DNA from: Oscillospiraceae bacterium
GTDB taxonomy: Bacteria > Bacillota > Clostridia > Oscillospirales > Acutalibacteraceae
Assembly (NCBI GenBank): GCA_029007475.1
Contig: JAQXHW010000108.1
Coordinates: 1 to 32,538, forward strand
Direction: 5' to 3'
Length of the DNA: 32,538 nucleotides
Positions 7,892-17,322 of this stretch are shown piece after piece. A program made the position numbers and the translations under genes. The first letter of the stretch is position 1, and each line of letters opens with the position of its first letter. The notes beneath the pieces were generated by a model. It saw nothing but the letters and a program-made list of their open reading frames with translations. It made no database searches and was not told the DNA's origin.

Positions 7892-8953
7892 ATGGTAAAC
7901 AAGGAGTTATTCGAGGCTCTTGCCCTTCTCGAAAAGGAAAAGGGTATTCCCGTAGAGTACATGATTGACCAAATCAAGAGGGCAATCGTGGTAGCCTGTA
8001 AAAATCTTTACGGCAACGAGAATGTGGATATCGTTATGGACCCTGAAAAGAACACATTCAACGTAAAGCTCATTAAGACAGTTGTTGAGGAGGTTGAGGA
8101 CGAGTCTGCTGAAATCGCTCTTGCTGACGCAAAGCAGATTTCAAAGCGCGCCGCAGTCGGCAAGGAATTAGGTATTCCACTCGACCCCAAGAAGTTCGGA
8201 AGAATCGCAGTCAGCGCTTCCAAGAACGTTATCCACGGCGGTATCCGTGACGGCGAAAAGGGTCAGGCATTAAGAGAGTTCCAGTCAAAGTACAAGGAGC
8301 TTTTAACCGCTACTGTTGAGAGAATAGACCCTAAAACAGGTAACGCAACTCTCAAATTCGGCAAGGCTGAGGCAATTCTCCCCAAGTCAGAGCAGATTGC
8401 CGATGAGGTGCTCACCGAGGGCGAGCATATTAAGGTTTACGTTGTTGACGTTAAGGTAGGCGACAGAGGTCCCCGCGCTATTATTTCAAGAACACACCCC
8501 GATTTCGTAAGAAAGATGTTCGAAACAGAGGTTCCCGAAATCTTTGACGGAATTGTTGAGATTAAGTCTATCTCCCGTGAGGCAGGCTCCCGTACAAAAA
8601 TGGCAGTTATCTCCAACGACCCCGAGGTTGACGCAGTAGGCGCCTGTATCGGTACAAGAGGCGCAAGAGTTAACGCTATTGTTGAGGAGCTCTGCGGCGA
8701 AAAAATCGACATAATCGTTTACGACGAGGATCCCGAGAAGTTTATTGCGGCTTCTCTCTCTCCTGCAAACGTTCTCTCGGTACAGCTTGCAGAGGACGGC
8801 TCAAAGGCTTGCAGGGTAACCGTTCCCGACGGCCAGCTTTCCCTCGCTATCGGCAACAAGGGTCAGAACGCCCGCCTTGCAGCAAAGCTCACAGGATGGA
8901 AAATTGATATCCGTCCCGAGAGCGGCTTCTTCGGCGAGGATACCGAGGACTGA
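7892..8953 (+). CDS. nusA: Transcription termination/antitermination factor NusA
   Basis: RNA polymerase-binding factor for pausing, termination and antitermination. The 353 residues comprise the N-terminal polymerase-binding domain (about 1-125), an S1 domain (about 130-200, LLTATVERIDPKTGNATLKFG) and two KH domains with IGTRG and IGNKG loops. The C-terminal acidic repeats of proteobacterial NusA are absent, as usual in Firmicutes. I chose ATG 7892 because the family starts MNKELxEAL; AAAGGA at 7873-7878 is a rather distant ribosome site (13 bases). The in-frame TTG at 7865 gives an unnatural extension. Confidence 0.97.
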   Translation: MVNKELFEALALLEKEKGIPVEYMIDQIKRAIVVACKNLYGNENVDIVMDPEKNTFNVKLIKTVVEEVEDESAEIALADAKQISKRAAVGKELGIPLDPKKFGRIAVSASKNVIHGGIRDGEKGQALREFQSKYKELLTATVERIDPKTGNATLKFGKAEAILPKSEQIADEVLTEGEHIKVYVVDVKVGDRGPRAIISRTHPDFVRKMFETEVPEIFDGIVEIKSISREAGSRTKMAVISNDPEVDAVGACIGTRGARVNAIVEELCGEKIDIIVYDEDPEKFIAASLSPANVLSVQLAEDGSKACRVTVPDGQLSLAIGNKGQNARLAAKLTGWKIDIRPESGFFGEDTED

Positions 8954-8985
8954 TAATATAAAAAATGCCAAAAGGAGGAATTTTA

Positions 8986-9288
8986 ATGAAGCAGAGAAAA
9001 ATTCCCATGAGAAAATGCACAGGCTGTAACGAGATGAAGCCGAAAAATGAGCTTATCCGAGTGGTAAAAGCTCCCGATAAGCTAAGCGATACCGGCGAGG
9101 TTTTGGAAAAGGGCGAAATATCCTTAGACTTAACCTCAAAGAAAGCCGGCAGAGGTGCATATATCTGCAAGAATATCGAATGCTTTAATGCGGCGAAGAA
9201 AGCAAGACGCTTTGAAAAGGCTTTCGCAACCCAAATTCCCTCCTCGGTTTATGATTCTATGGAGGAGGAGCTTAAAAAAAGTGAATGA
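8986..9288 (+). CDS. rnpM: YlxR/RnpM family RNA-binding protein
   Basis: A 100-residue protein of the YlxR family (PF04296), reported in B. subtilis to bind RNase P RNA and modulate it (RnpM). The diagnostic N-terminal motif RKIPMRKCTGCNEMKPKNEL is present, as is the basic RGAYIC...CFNAAKKARRFEKAF region. The start is ATG 8986, seven bases after AGGAGGA; an in-frame ATG at 8965 lies before that ribosome site and is unlikely. It sits between nusA and ylxQ as in most Firmicutes and overlaps ylxQ by eight bases. Confidence 0.94.
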   Translation: MKQRKIPMRKCTGCNEMKPKNELIRVVKAPDKLSDTGEVLEKGEISLDLTSKKAGRGAYICKNIECFNAAKKARRFEKAFATQIPSSVYDSMEEELKKSE

Positions 9289-9610
9289 CAGGCTGCTGTC
9301 TCTGCTGGGAATATGTCGACGTGCCGGTAAAATGGCAATAGGCTTTGACCCTGCGGTAGATTCCATAGAAACCGACAAAACTAAACTTGTGTTAGCCGCG
9401 TCGGATATATCAGCTAACACCGCCAAAAAGCTAAAGGCTGTGGCAGATGCGCATAAGGTGGACTTCATCTTTATTAAGAGAACTAAGGATGAGCTGAGCT
9501 TTTCTCTCGGCAAAACCTGCGCTTTGGTTGCCATAACCGACCACGGCTTCGAAAAGAAGATAAGAGAGCTTATTTTGGCAGAGTGTAATGAAGGAGGAAA
9601 CAGTTTATGA
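9281..9610 (+). CDS. ylxQ: YlxQ, L7Ae-family K-turn RNA-binding protein
   Basis: A 109-residue L7Ae/L30e-fold protein. The starting segment [19 protein letters not shown] and the later [17 protein letters not shown] are typical of the YlxQ branch, which binds kink-turn RNA. The likely start is GTG 9281 after GGAGGAGGAG at 9261-9270; the open frame extends further upstream but there it only overlaps ylxR. It overlaps ylxR at its start and infB at its end (ATGA), so translation of the three is coupled. Confidence 0.93.
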   Translation: MNDRLLSLLGICRRAGKMAIGFDPAVDSIETDKTKLVLAASDISANTAKKLKAVADAHKVDFIFIKRTKDELSFSLGKTCALVAITDHGFEKKIRELILAECNEGGNSL

Positions 9611-12012
9611 TTAAATATAAGGTACGCGAGGTGGCTAAGGACTTAGGCCTTCAGAGCAAGGAGGTCGCAGACGTTGTAAGCAAATACAGCGGCAAAACCA
9701 AAAACTCCATGACCGCCTTAGAGGAAGATGAGCTTAATTTCGTTTTCGATTACTTTACTCAGAAAAATTCCGTTGAGAGCCTCTCGGATTACTTCGCAGT
9801 TCGTGACAGAGCTATCGAGGCAAGAGAGCAGGCAGCTCAGTCTCAGACAGAGGTTAAAGAGGAAGTAAAAGATGAGGTTAAGGCAGAAAGGCCCTCAAAG
9901 GCCGAAAAGACTTCCGAGAAAAAAGCCGATAAGCCTGCACAGGAGAAGAAGCCTGCCACTCAGAAGACAGAGCAGAAGGCTCCCCGAAAGGTTGACAACA
10001 CACCCATTGATAATTCCGTTATCAAGAGCAAGCGCAGCGAGGGCAAGGTTATTGATACCCGCGCAAGCTACGTAAATGTTGAGAGATACAATGAGAAATA
10101 CGACCGCATGGCTTACGACAAGGTTCGCTCAGACAGCAATATGTCAAAGGCTAAGCAGAAGATTAACCAGCGTTCACAGCAGAAGGGCAAGCACAGAAGC
10201 GCCAAGCGCGAAACTGAGCAGGAGAGAATGAACCGTATTGCTCAGGAGAGAAAACAGAAGGCAATTACAATTAAGATTCCCGATGAGATTACCATTCAGG
10301 AGCTTGCCTTAAGACTCAAGGCAACCGTTGCCGAGGTTATCAAAAAGGCCTTCCTCATGGGTACAATGGTTACCGCTAACGATTCCGTCGATTTCGATAC
10401 AGCTTCGCTTATTGCCATGGAGTTCCACGCAAAGGTTGAAAGAGAAGTTGTGGTTACTATTGAGGAGAGAATTATCGACGACTCCGAGGACGACGAGGAG
10501 AATCTCCAGGGCCGTGCTCCCGTAGTTGTTGTTATGGGACACGTTGACCACGGAAAGACCTCTCTCCTCGACTATATCCGTCATTCAGAGGTCACCGCTA
10601 CCGAGGCAGGCGGTATTACTCAGCATATAGGTGCATACAGAGTAAACCTTGACGGCAGAGATATTACCTTCCTTGATACTCCCGGACATGAAGCCTTTAC
10701 AACCATGCGTCTGAGAGGTGCTCAGGTTACCGATATTGCAATCCTCGTTGTTGCCGCTGACGACGGAATTATGCCCCAGACAGTTGAGGCTATCAACCAC
10801 GCAAAAGCAGCAGGCGTTTCTATTATTGTTGCAATCAACAAAATGGATAAGCCCGAGGCCAACCCCGACAGAGTTATGCAGCAGCTCACCGAATATGAGA
10901 TTATTCCCGAGGCTTGGGGCGGCGACACACCCTGTATACCTGTTTCGGCAAAGACAGGTATGGGCATTGACGACCTTCTCGAAATGGTACTCCTTATCGC
11001 AGATATGAAGGAGCTAAAGGCTAATCCCGACCGTGCCGCAAAGGGTACTGTTGTTGAGGCTCGTCTTGATAAGGGCAGAGGTCCTATTGCTACTATTCTT
11101 GTTCAAAACGGTACTCTCCGCGTTGGCGATATCGTTGTTGCAGGTACGGCAGTAGGCAGAGTTCGTGCAATGACCAATGAGCGCGGCGAAAAGGTAAAGG
11201 AAGCCGGTCCCTCCGTACCTGTTGAGATTACGGGTCTTGCAGAGGTTCCCTCCGGCGGCGACACGGTAAACGCAGTTTCGGACGAGAGACTTGCCCGTGA
11301 GCTTGTAGAGCAGAGAAAGACTCAGCAGAAAGAGGAGCTCTTTAATTCAAGAACTAAGGTTAACCTTGATAATCTCTTTGACCAGATGAAGTTAGGCGAG
11401 GTTAAGGAGCTTAAAATCGTTGTTAAGGCAGACGTTCAGGGCTCGGTTGAGGCTGTACGTCAGTCCTTAGAGAAACTCTCAAACGAGGAAGTAAGAGTTG
11501 CCTGTATCCACTGCGGCGTAGGTGCTGTCAACGAGTCCGACGTAATGCTCGCTAACGCATCCAACGCAATTATCGTAGGCTTTAACGTACGTCCCGACTC
11601 CGTTGCCGCAGCCAACGCAGAGCGCGACGGTGTTGATATGAGAATGTATACCATTATCTACGACTGTATCGAGGAGATTGAGTCGGCTATGAAGGGTATG
11701 CTTGCTCCCAAGAAGCGCGAGGTACAGCTTGGCTATGCCGAGTGCCGTAACGTCATTAAGATTAAGTCTATCGGTACTATCGCAGGCTCATACGTCAAGA
11801 GCGGTAAGATTCAGAGAAACGCTCTCATAAGAGTTGTTCGAGACGGTATTATTATCGCTGAGGACTCCGTTGCGTCTCTCCAGAGATTTAAGGACGCCGT
11901 TAAGGAGGTTTCCGAGGGCTACGAGTGCGGTATCGGACTTGAGAGATTTTCCGACCTTAAGGAAGGCGACATCTTTGAGGCATATATTATCGAAGAATAT
12001 CGAGAGGATTAA
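9607..12012 (+). CDS. infB: Translation initiation factor IF-2
   Basis: GTPase that places initiator tRNA on the 30S subunit. It has 801 residues: a small N-terminal fold (1-50), a long charged Lys/Glu/Ala-rich linker (about 75-225), the IF2 N domain, then the G domain. GHVDHGKT is at 311-318, followed by the [17 protein letters not shown] and SAKTGMGID motifs. Domains II, III and IV follow with the expected C-terminal [21 protein letters not shown] 9607 overlaps the ylxQ stop, with GAAGGAGG just upstream. The initiator tRNA gene lies at the far end of the same window. Confidence 0.98.
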   Translation: MIKYKVREVAKDLGLQSKEVADVVSKYSGKTKNSMTALEEDELNFVFDYFTQKNSVESLSDYFAVRDRAIEAREQAAQSQTEVKEEVKDEVKAERPSKAEKTSEKKADKPAQEKKPATQKTEQKAPRKVDNTPIDNSVIKSKRSEGKVIDTRASYVNVERYNEKYDRMAYDKVRSDSNMSKAKQKINQRSQQKGKHRSAKRETEQERMNRIAQERKQKAITIKIPDEITIQELALRLKATVAEVIKKAFLMGTMVTANDSVDFDTASLIAMEFHAKVEREVVVTIEERIIDDSEDDEENLQGRAPVVVVMGHVDHGKTSLLDYIRHSEVTATEAGGITQHIGAYRVNLDGRDITFLDTPGHEAFTTMRLRGAQVTDIAILVVAADDGIMPQTVEAINHAKAAGVSIIVAINKMDKPEANPDRVMQQLTEYEIIPEAWGGDTPCIPVSAKTGMGIDDLLEMVLLIADMKELKANPDRAAKGTVVEARLDKGRGPIATILVQNGTLRVGDIVVAGTAVGRVRAMTNERGEKVKEAGPSVPVEITGLAEVPSGGDTVNAVSDERLARELVEQRKTQQKEELFNSRTKVNLDNLFDQMKLGEVKELKIVVKADVQGSVEAVRQSLEKLSNEEVRVACIHCGVGAVNESDVMLANASNAIIVGFNVRPDSVAAANAERDGVDMRMYTIIYDCIEEIESAMKGMLAPKKREVQLGYAECRNVIKIKSIGTIAGSYVKSGKIQRNALIRVVRDGIIIAEDSVASLQRFKDAVKEVSEGYECGIGLERFSDLKEGDIFEAYIIEEYRED

Positions 12013-12015
12013 TAA

Positions 12016-12390
12016 ATGGCTAACCATAAGCTGTCAAGAACTACCGAAGATATAAAAAGAGAGCTCACGGCTATATTTCGTGAGCTCAAAGACCCCAGAG
12101 TGCAGGGAGCATTTGTTTCAATTATCAGGGTTGAGGTAACAAACGACCTTTCCTACTGCACCGTATATATTAGCGCAATCGAGGGTATGGACAGAGCTAA
12201 TGAAGCCGTAAAGGGACTGAAGAATGCCGCAGGCTTTATTCGCTCCGAGCTTGCGAAAAGGCTCTCAATACGCCATGTACCCGCCCTCATTTTTAAGGCA
12301 ACAGATTCCATTGAGTATTCCGCCTCAATCTCCAAGATATTAAACGATTTGGAGAAAAAGAGACCTCAGAACGAGGATGGGGAGGCTTAA
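12016..12390 (+). CDS. rbfA: Ribosome-binding factor A
   Basis: A 124-residue KH-like cold-shock factor for 16S rRNA 5' end maturation. The pattern IKRELTAIFRELKDPRVQGAFVSI and the VYISAIEG and FIRSELAKRLSIRHVPALIF segments are diagnostic. It starts three bases after the infB stop, with GAGAGGA as ribosome site. nrnA follows immediately, in the normal gene order. Confidence 0.96.
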   Translation: MANHKLSRTTEDIKRELTAIFRELKDPRVQGAFVSIIRVEVTNDLSYCTVYISAIEGMDRANEAVKGLKNAAGFIRSELAKRLSIRHVPALIFKATDSIEYSASISKILNDLEKKRPQNEDGEA

Positions 12391-12391
12391 G

Positions 12392-13333
12392 ATGACTGAC
12401 CTTAAAACAGCAGCGGAGCTTTTGAAATCAAAGGATAATATCGAGATTTTAACTCATCACTATCCCGATGGGGATACCTTAGGCTCTGCCTATGCCCTGT
12501 GCCTGAGCTTACAGAGCATGGGTAAAAACGCAAGGGTCGTAACAAGCGGTGTGCCGGCTCACAAGTACGATTTTCTCAAGGACTCTATGAAGATGCAGAG
12601 CTTCGAGAGGGAGTTTGTTGTGAGCGTTGACGTTGCCGCTCCCTCCCTGTTAGGCGAAAACTTAGAGGAGTATGGGGAAATTATCGACCTTTGTATTGAC
12701 CATCACGGTACAAACTCAATGCAGGCAACCGATATTTATGTTGAGGCTCAGGCTGCCGCCTCCGCTGAGATTATTTATAATCTCATTTTGGAGCTGGGCT
12801 GTGAGATAACCCCTGAGATTGCAAACTGTATTTATACGGGAATTTCCACAGATACAGGCTGCTTCCGCTATTCAAATACAACCTCACGCACCCATGAAAT
12901 TGCCGCTGATTTAATGTCAAAGGGAGCAGACTGGCAGAAAATTAACGCTGTCATGTTCGAGATTAAATCGAAAGAACAGCTCCACTTAGAGCGCATGGTT
13001 TACCGCACTCTGGAATATCACTGCAACGGCAAAATGGCTCTTATTTATACCACTCTTGATATGCTCAAGGGCGCAGGTATCCGTGACGACGAGGTAGAGG
13101 GGCTTGCCTCTATCCCCAAGCAGATTGAGGGAGTGCTTTTGGGACTCACCTTAAGAGAGAAAGAGGACGGTACCTTTAAGATTTCCGCCCGCACTAACGA
13201 GGGTGCAAATGCCGCCGAGTTCTGCGGACTTTTCGGCGGCGGAGGTCATCCTGCGGCATCGGGCTGTACGATTGCCGGTGACCTTGATACCGTAAAATCA
13301 AGGCTAATAAAAGCCGCAGAGAGCCTTTTATGA
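12392..13333 (+). CDS. nrnA: DHH-family bifunctional oligoribonuclease/pAp phosphatase NrnA
   Basis: Cytoplasmic phosphoesterase that degrades nano-RNA and dephosphorylates pAp. The 313 residues hold a DHH domain, with HHYPDGD at 22-28, Asp80 and DHH at 103-105, and the DHHA1 domain ending with the GGGGHPAASG motif near 283. The start is ATG 12392 after GGGGAGG at 12379-12385; an in-frame ATG at 12377 lies ahead of that site. It overlaps truB by ATGA. In B. subtilis the nrnA gene (ytqI) is elsewhere, but in many Clostridia it sits between rbfA and truB, as here. Confidence 0.94.
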   Translation: MTDLKTAAELLKSKDNIEILTHHYPDGDTLGSAYALCLSLQSMGKNARVVTSGVPAHKYDFLKDSMKMQSFEREFVVSVDVAAPSLLGENLEEYGEIIDLCIDHHGTNSMQATDIYVEAQAAASAEIIYNLILELGCEITPEIANCIYTGISTDTGCFRYSNTTSRTHEIAADLMSKGADWQKINAVMFEIKSKEQLHLERMVYRTLEYHCNGKMALIYTTLDMLKGAGIRDDEVEGLASIPKQIEGVLLGLTLREKEDGTFKISARTNEGANAAEFCGLFGGGGHPAASGCTIAGDLDTVKSRLIKAAESLL

Positions 13334-14247
13334 ACGGTGTAATCGTAATTAACAAGCCCACGGAGTTTACCTCCTTCGACGTGGTTGCGGTGGTGAGGAA
13401 AACACTTCATACCAAGAAGGTCGGGCACTGCGGTACTCTCGACCCTAACGCTACCGGAGTTTTACCCATACTCATCGGCAGAGCCGCAAAGGCACAGGAT
13501 ATTCTCCCTAACCACGACAAGACCTACCTTGCTTCCTTTAGGCTGGGTATGGTAACGGACACGCTCGATATATGGGGAGAGGTAAAGACCGAGGAAAAAA
13601 CCTGCGTTAAAAAGGACGAGCTTCTGAAAGTTTTGGAGAATTTCAAGGGGGAGATATACCAAATTCCTCCTATGTATTCCGCAATTAAAATTGACGGCAA
13701 ACGCCTTTACGATTTAGCCCGTGAGGGTAAAGAGGTTGAGAGAGCTCCGCGAAAAATCACGGTTTATTCTCTTGAGCTTTTGGAGTTTTGTGAGGAGACA
13801 CAAGAGGGAAAGCTGAGAGCTTCCTGCTCAAAGGGAACCTATATCCGTACGCTCATTGACGATATTGCCAAATGCGTATGCGTCGGCGGCACAATGACCT
13901 CCCTAATTAGAGAGTGCGCCTGCGGTTTTTCTCTTGAGAGTGCAATTTCCTTAGAGGAGCTTAAAGCCCTCGCTGAGGCTGAGAGAGCAGAGGAAAGAAT
14001 TTTATCAACCGAAAGCCTTTTTACCTCGTATAAGGCCGTGTATATCTCAGCTCCTCAGGCAAAGCGTTTCGCAAACGGCGGTGCTTTAGAGGTTTCGCGC
14101 ATAAGAGATATCCCAAAACTCACCGACGGCGAAATACTAAGGGTGAAATACCCGGAGAAAGACTTTTGGGCCTTAGGTAAATATTCGTCGGCTAAAAACG
14201 AAATAGCGGTATATAAGCAGTTTTGCGATTATACAGACGTAAATTAA
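13330..14247 (+). CDS. truB: tRNA pseudouridine-55 synthase TruB
   Basis: Makes pseudouridine 55 in the T-loop of tRNAs. The 305 residues start with GVIVINKPTEFTSFDVV, the catalytic motif GHCGTLDPNATGVLP contains Asp38, and later family motifs (MYSAIKIDGKRLYDLAREG, CSKGTYIRTLIDDI) are all present, with a C-terminal PUA-like part. It is coupled to nrnA by ATGA. It is the last gene of the operon: the ribF and rpsO genes that follow in B. subtilis are absent, and a hairpin follows. Confidence 0.97.
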   Translation: MNGVIVINKPTEFTSFDVVAVVRKTLHTKKVGHCGTLDPNATGVLPILIGRAAKAQDILPNHDKTYLASFRLGMVTDTLDIWGEVKTEEKTCVKKDELLKVLENFKGEIYQIPPMYSAIKIDGKRLYDLAREGKEVERAPRKITVYSLELLEFCEETQEGKLRASCSKGTYIRTLIDDIAKCVCVGGTMTSLIRECACGFSLESAISLEELKALAEAERAEERILSTESLFTSYKAVYISAPQAKRFANGGALEVSRIRDIPKLTDGEILRVKYPEKDFWALGKYSSAKNEIAVYKQFCDYTDVN

Positions 14248-14322
14248 TGGCAGATACTTTTTATAAAATTCCCTAAACTGCGGACTCTCGGAAAACAGAC
14301 TGCCGAGGCAGAAAATAATACT

Positions 14323-14371
14323 AAGCAAAGAACTGATTTCGTTATAGCGGAGTCAGTTTTGTTTTTTGCTT
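14323..14371 (+). terminator. Possible terminator after truB
   Basis: AAGCAAA at 14323-14329 pairs with TTTGCTT at 14365-14371, and inside that AACTGA (14331-14336) pairs with TCAGTT (14353-14358), with a T-rich stretch in the 3' arm. The loop is large, so efficiency is uncertain. The remaining DNA from 14248 to 14440 shows nothing else that I can support. Confidence 0.5.
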
Positions 14372-14459
14372 GAATTATGTAATAGCTTCGGCGGTTGATA
14401 TGTTTTGGCGGCAGGTTAAAATTGAGTTTTTCTGACAATTATTTAACCCTTGTACCCAA

Positions 14460-14477
14460 TGATACAAAAATGATACA
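14460..14477 (+). promoter_or_regulatory. Predicted response-regulator operator (two TGATACA repeats)
   Basis: TGATACA at 14460-14466 and again at 14471-14477, an exact direct repeat with a four-base spacer and hence an 11-base period. OmpR/PhoB-family regulators bind such one-helical-turn direct repeats. An AT-rich hexamer (TAATAT, 14487-14492) begins ten bases after the repeat, a layout expected of an activator that replaces the -35 box. It lies 65 bases before the regulator gene. The same repeat precedes the FemAB gene at 17323-17362. Confidence 0.65.
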
Positions 14478-14542
14478 ATTAAAGTGTAATATAAAATCGG
14501 TAAATTTTTTTGTAATATAAGGAAAATCGGTTGGGTGATAAT

Positions 14543-15196
14543 ATGATAAACATTTTAATAGTTGAAGATGAGGAAAGTATAGCTAATCTCATAAGCCTTG
14601 CCCTATCTCAGAGAGGATATACCTCCACGATAGCAATAAACGGGGAAGAGGGCGCAAATTTGGTTGAAAGCAAGAGCTTCGACCTGGCGCTCTTAGATGT
14701 TATGCTTCCGAAAATAGGCGGATTTGAGCTTTTTGAATACATAAAGAATTTTGATATTCCCGTCATATTCATAACAGCCAAGAGTGCCGTTGAGGATAGG
14801 GTAAAAGGACTTAATTTGGGAGCAGAGGACTATATCGTAAAGCCCTTTGATATCGCGGAGCTTTTAGCCAGGGTTGACGGTGTTTTAAGACGTCACAAGA
14901 AGTGGGAGGAGACTCTTTCATTTGATGATATTAAGATAGACGCCACCTCGCGAATTGTTACGAAGGGCGGCAGGAAGGTGGAGCTTACCAACAAGGAGTA
15001 TGAAACCCTTGTTTTCCTGCTGAGGAATAAGAATATCGCTCTCTACCGGGAAACTATCTACGAGCAGGTTTGGAATGAGCCTTTTATGGGGGATACCCGC
15101 ACCGTGGACTTGCATATTCATCGGCTTCGTCAGAAGCTCTCGCTAAAGGATAGAATCGAAGCTGTCTACAAGGTAGGATATCGCTTTGTTGACTGA
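14543..15196 (+). CDS. OmpR/PhoB-family response regulator
   Basis: A 217-residue two-domain regulator. The receiver domain has the acidic pair Asp9/Glu10, the phosphoacceptor Asp52 (in LALLDVMLP), Thr79 and Lys100. The winged-helix DNA-binding domain covers about 125-217 and ends with the typical RTVDLHIHRLRQKL...VYKVGYRFVD. I prefer ATG 14543, with GGGTGA at 14533-14538 as ribosome site, over the in-frame TTG at 14531. Its kinase partner follows 50 bases downstream. The TGATACA direct repeats upstream suggest autoregulation. The signal is unknown. Confidence 0.94.
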   Translation: MINILIVEDEESIANLISLALSQRGYTSTIAINGEEGANLVESKSFDLALLDVMLPKIGGFELFEYIKNFDIPVIFITAKSAVEDRVKGLNLGAEDYIVKPFDIAELLARVDGVLRRHKKWEETLSFDDIKIDATSRIVTKGGRKVELTNKEYETLVFLLRNKNIALYRETIYEQVWNEPFMGDTRTVDLHIHRLRQKLSLKDRIEAVYKVGYRFVD

Positions 15197-15246
15197 GGTT
15201 AATTTGTCAGAGCAGGTAGAAATTAGTCAAAAGGAGAGAAACGCTC

Positions 15247-16671
15247 TTGAAATTCGGCTTTAAGATGTTTATAGTATCTTTTCTCATAATAATTATCTCC
15301 TTCGGCATAGGGGGATTTCTCCTTGTTAATTCTGTTTTCAATCATAATTTTGAGAGAATAACCGCATCTAACTTCGAGAATAACCGCTATATTGCCGCCT
15401 CTTTGGACGCAATGGTTAAAAATGCAAAGAGCATGGGCTTTGATAACAATAGTATCAACTTCACGGTTGAAAGCTTCAAGAACCAAATGGAGGGAAAAAG
15501 AGGGGATACCGAGGTCAAAATTTGTGCTATGAGCGAAACCTTTTTGTATAACAGCGATTCCTTTGTGAACAGGCTGGGTTATTACGGCTACGGCTCAAAG
15601 ATTTATCATGAGGACGGTAAATACTACTATCAGGTTGTGACCTGTATTGTTCCTACAAATACTCCTCTTTATGTGGAAACCCTTACGGATATTACTTCGG
15701 TTTTTGAAGAAAGAGAAGGTTACAGCGGGATTTTCCAGCTTGTGCTCTTAGGCGTTGCGGTGGCGGCTTCCGCGATACTCTGGTTTTTCTCCTACTATAT
15801 AACAAGACCGCTCTATAAGCTCAAGAAAACGGCAGGGGAGATAGCCTCGGGGGATTACTCCGTCAGGGCGGATTTGTCATTACGAAAAGCAGGCTCGGAG
15901 GAGGTTTATGCTCTGGGCAGGAGCTTTGATACCATGGCTGAGAGCATGGAGCATCACATCGAGGAGCTTAAAGAGGAAGCGCGCAGACGCGACGATTTTG
16001 TAGGTAATTTCACCCATGAGCTCAAGACGCCCTTAACCTCGGTAATCGGTTACAGCGATATGCTGAGAAGCTACAACCTGCCCGAGGCAAAAAAGCGGGA
16101 ATGCGCTGAGTTAATTTATAAAGAGGGCAAGAGGCTTGAGTCCCTTTCAATTAATCTCCTAAGCCTTATAGTGCTTAAAAACGAGGGAGTGAAATACGAA
16201 AAGCTGTCTGCCGCTTTACTCCTTGAGGACGTAAAAAAGGTGTTAAAGTTTCTTCTTGAAAAGTACGGAGTTACCCTCAAAATCAGCTCTGAGGACTGTA
16301 TCGTTTTAGGTGAGCCCTCCCTTGTTAAAACCTTAATTTATAACCTTGTGGATAACGGGGCTAAAGCCTCTGAGCCTCAGGATGAAATTGAGATATTGGG
16401 AGCAGTAGAGGGGGATAAATACAGAATAACCGTAAGGGATAAGGGCAGAGGAATACCAAAGGATGAAATAGAAAAAATCCGAGAGCCTTTTTATATGGTT
16501 GACAAATCAAGAGCAAGAAGGCAGGGCGGCGCAGGCTTAGGCCTTGCCCTATGCGCTGAGCTTTCGCGACTTCACGAGGGAGAGCTGAGAATTGAAAGCG
16601 TGGAAAATAAGGGTACGGACGTGAGCTTTACTCTTCCTGTTTTTAAGGAGGTTAGGGATGAAAAAAATTAG
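15247..16671 (+). CDS. Sensor histidine kinase, HAMP-HisKA-HATPase
   Basis: Membrane kinase of 474 residues, the partner of the preceding regulator. The first helix is at about 7-29, followed by an extracytoplasmic sensor of about 130 residues and the second helix at about 160-184. HAMP covers about 185-237. The HisKA phosphoacceptor is His257 in NFTHELKTPLTSVIGY, and the ATPase domain carries the N box (YNLVDNGAKA), DKGRGIP and GGAGLGLAL. The best start is an unusual TTG at 15247, ten bases after AAGGAG at 15231-15236; the next in-frame ATG at 15265 is too far from it. It overlaps the next gene by 14 bases. Confidence 0.93.
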   Translation: MKFGFKMFIVSFLIIIISFGIGGFLLVNSVFNHNFERITASNFENNRYIAASLDAMVKNAKSMGFDNNSINFTVESFKNQMEGKRGDTEVKICAMSETFLYNSDSFVNRLGYYGYGSKIYHEDGKYYYQVVTCIVPTNTPLYVETLTDITSVFEEREGYSGIFQLVLLGVAVAASAILWFFSYYITRPLYKLKKTAGEIASGDYSVRADLSLRKAGSEEVYALGRSFDTMAESMEHHIEELKEEARRRDDFVGNFTHELKTPLTSVIGYSDMLRSYNLPEAKKRECAELIYKEGKRLESLSINLLSLIVLKNEGVKYEKLSAALLLEDVKKVLKFLLEKYGVTLKISSEDCIVLGEPSLVKTLIYNLVDNGAKASEPQDEIEILGAVEGDKYRITVRDKGRGIPKDEIEKIREPFYMVDKSRARRQGGAGLGLALCAELSRLHEGELRIESVENKGTDVSFTLPVFKEVRDEKN

Positions 16672-17311
16672 ACTTTTTATCGCTTTGCTTCTTGCTATGT
16701 GTGTTACCGTGGGAATAATAATATTTCCTGATATGTACTATAACTTCTTCGATAGAAACATAGTAAGCTCAGAGTCCGTAACAGGTGTTCATAACTTCGA
16801 AAGCATGGAAGGCAACCTCACTCCTGAGCAGGCGTATAAGCTTTTTACCGAGGGCAGAGCGATAGTAGCCGATACGCCCCTCGCAAGTAGTTTTGTCAGA
16901 GCAGACATACTAACAAGAGAGTCGCTTGAGAGACTTTCGGAATGTTTTACGAATAACGACTATATAGTCGAGGCAATCTCCTGCTTCTTGCAGATAGAAA
17001 ATATCGATAACTACCAGCTGACAACCTATTGCGGAGTAGTAGATTCGAAGCCCGTATCCATGACTCTTATGAGAGTTCAAGGCTGGGTAGACAATGCTCA
17101 GTATGGGGTAACAATAGATGTTGCCACGGGAATAGTTTATGAGTTTTCTCAGAGTGTGGGTATAACAGGAGTATATGAATCCGACGGGGCTATCGAAAAA
17201 GAGGTTAGTCTGGACCTTGCCGCTTATTGGGGGATTATGGACAGCGACATACGAGACTATATATTTGTGGAGATAATTCCTGATGAGTACTGCTATTTCT
17301 TTTTGATATAA
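16658..17311 (+). CDS. Unknown membrane-anchored protein, third gene of the two-component operon
   Basis: I do not recognise a family. It has 217 residues with a hydrophobic N-terminal segment (about 5-24) preceded by Lys-Lys-Ile-Arg, and no lipobox, so a single membrane anchor with a soluble extracytoplasmic part is likely. The stretch YGVTIDVATGIVYEF resembles the substrate-like strands of PepSY-type domains, but the match is weak. ATG 16658 follows AAGGAGG at 16645-16651 and overlaps the kinase gene by 14 bases, so it is made together with the kinase. A role as accessory or inhibitor of the sensor is a reasonable inference only. Confidence 0.75.
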   Translation: MKKIRLFIALLLAMCVTVGIIIFPDMYYNFFDRNIVSSESVTGVHNFESMEGNLTPEQAYKLFTEGRAIVADTPLASSFVRADILTRESLERLSECFTNNDYIVEAISCFLQIENIDNYQLTTYCGVVDSKPVSMTLMRVQGWVDNAQYGVTIDVATGIVYEFSQSVGITGVYESDGAIEKEVSLDLAAYWGIMDSDIRDYIFVEIIPDEYCYFFLI

Positions 17312-17322
17312 ACTTACAACTC

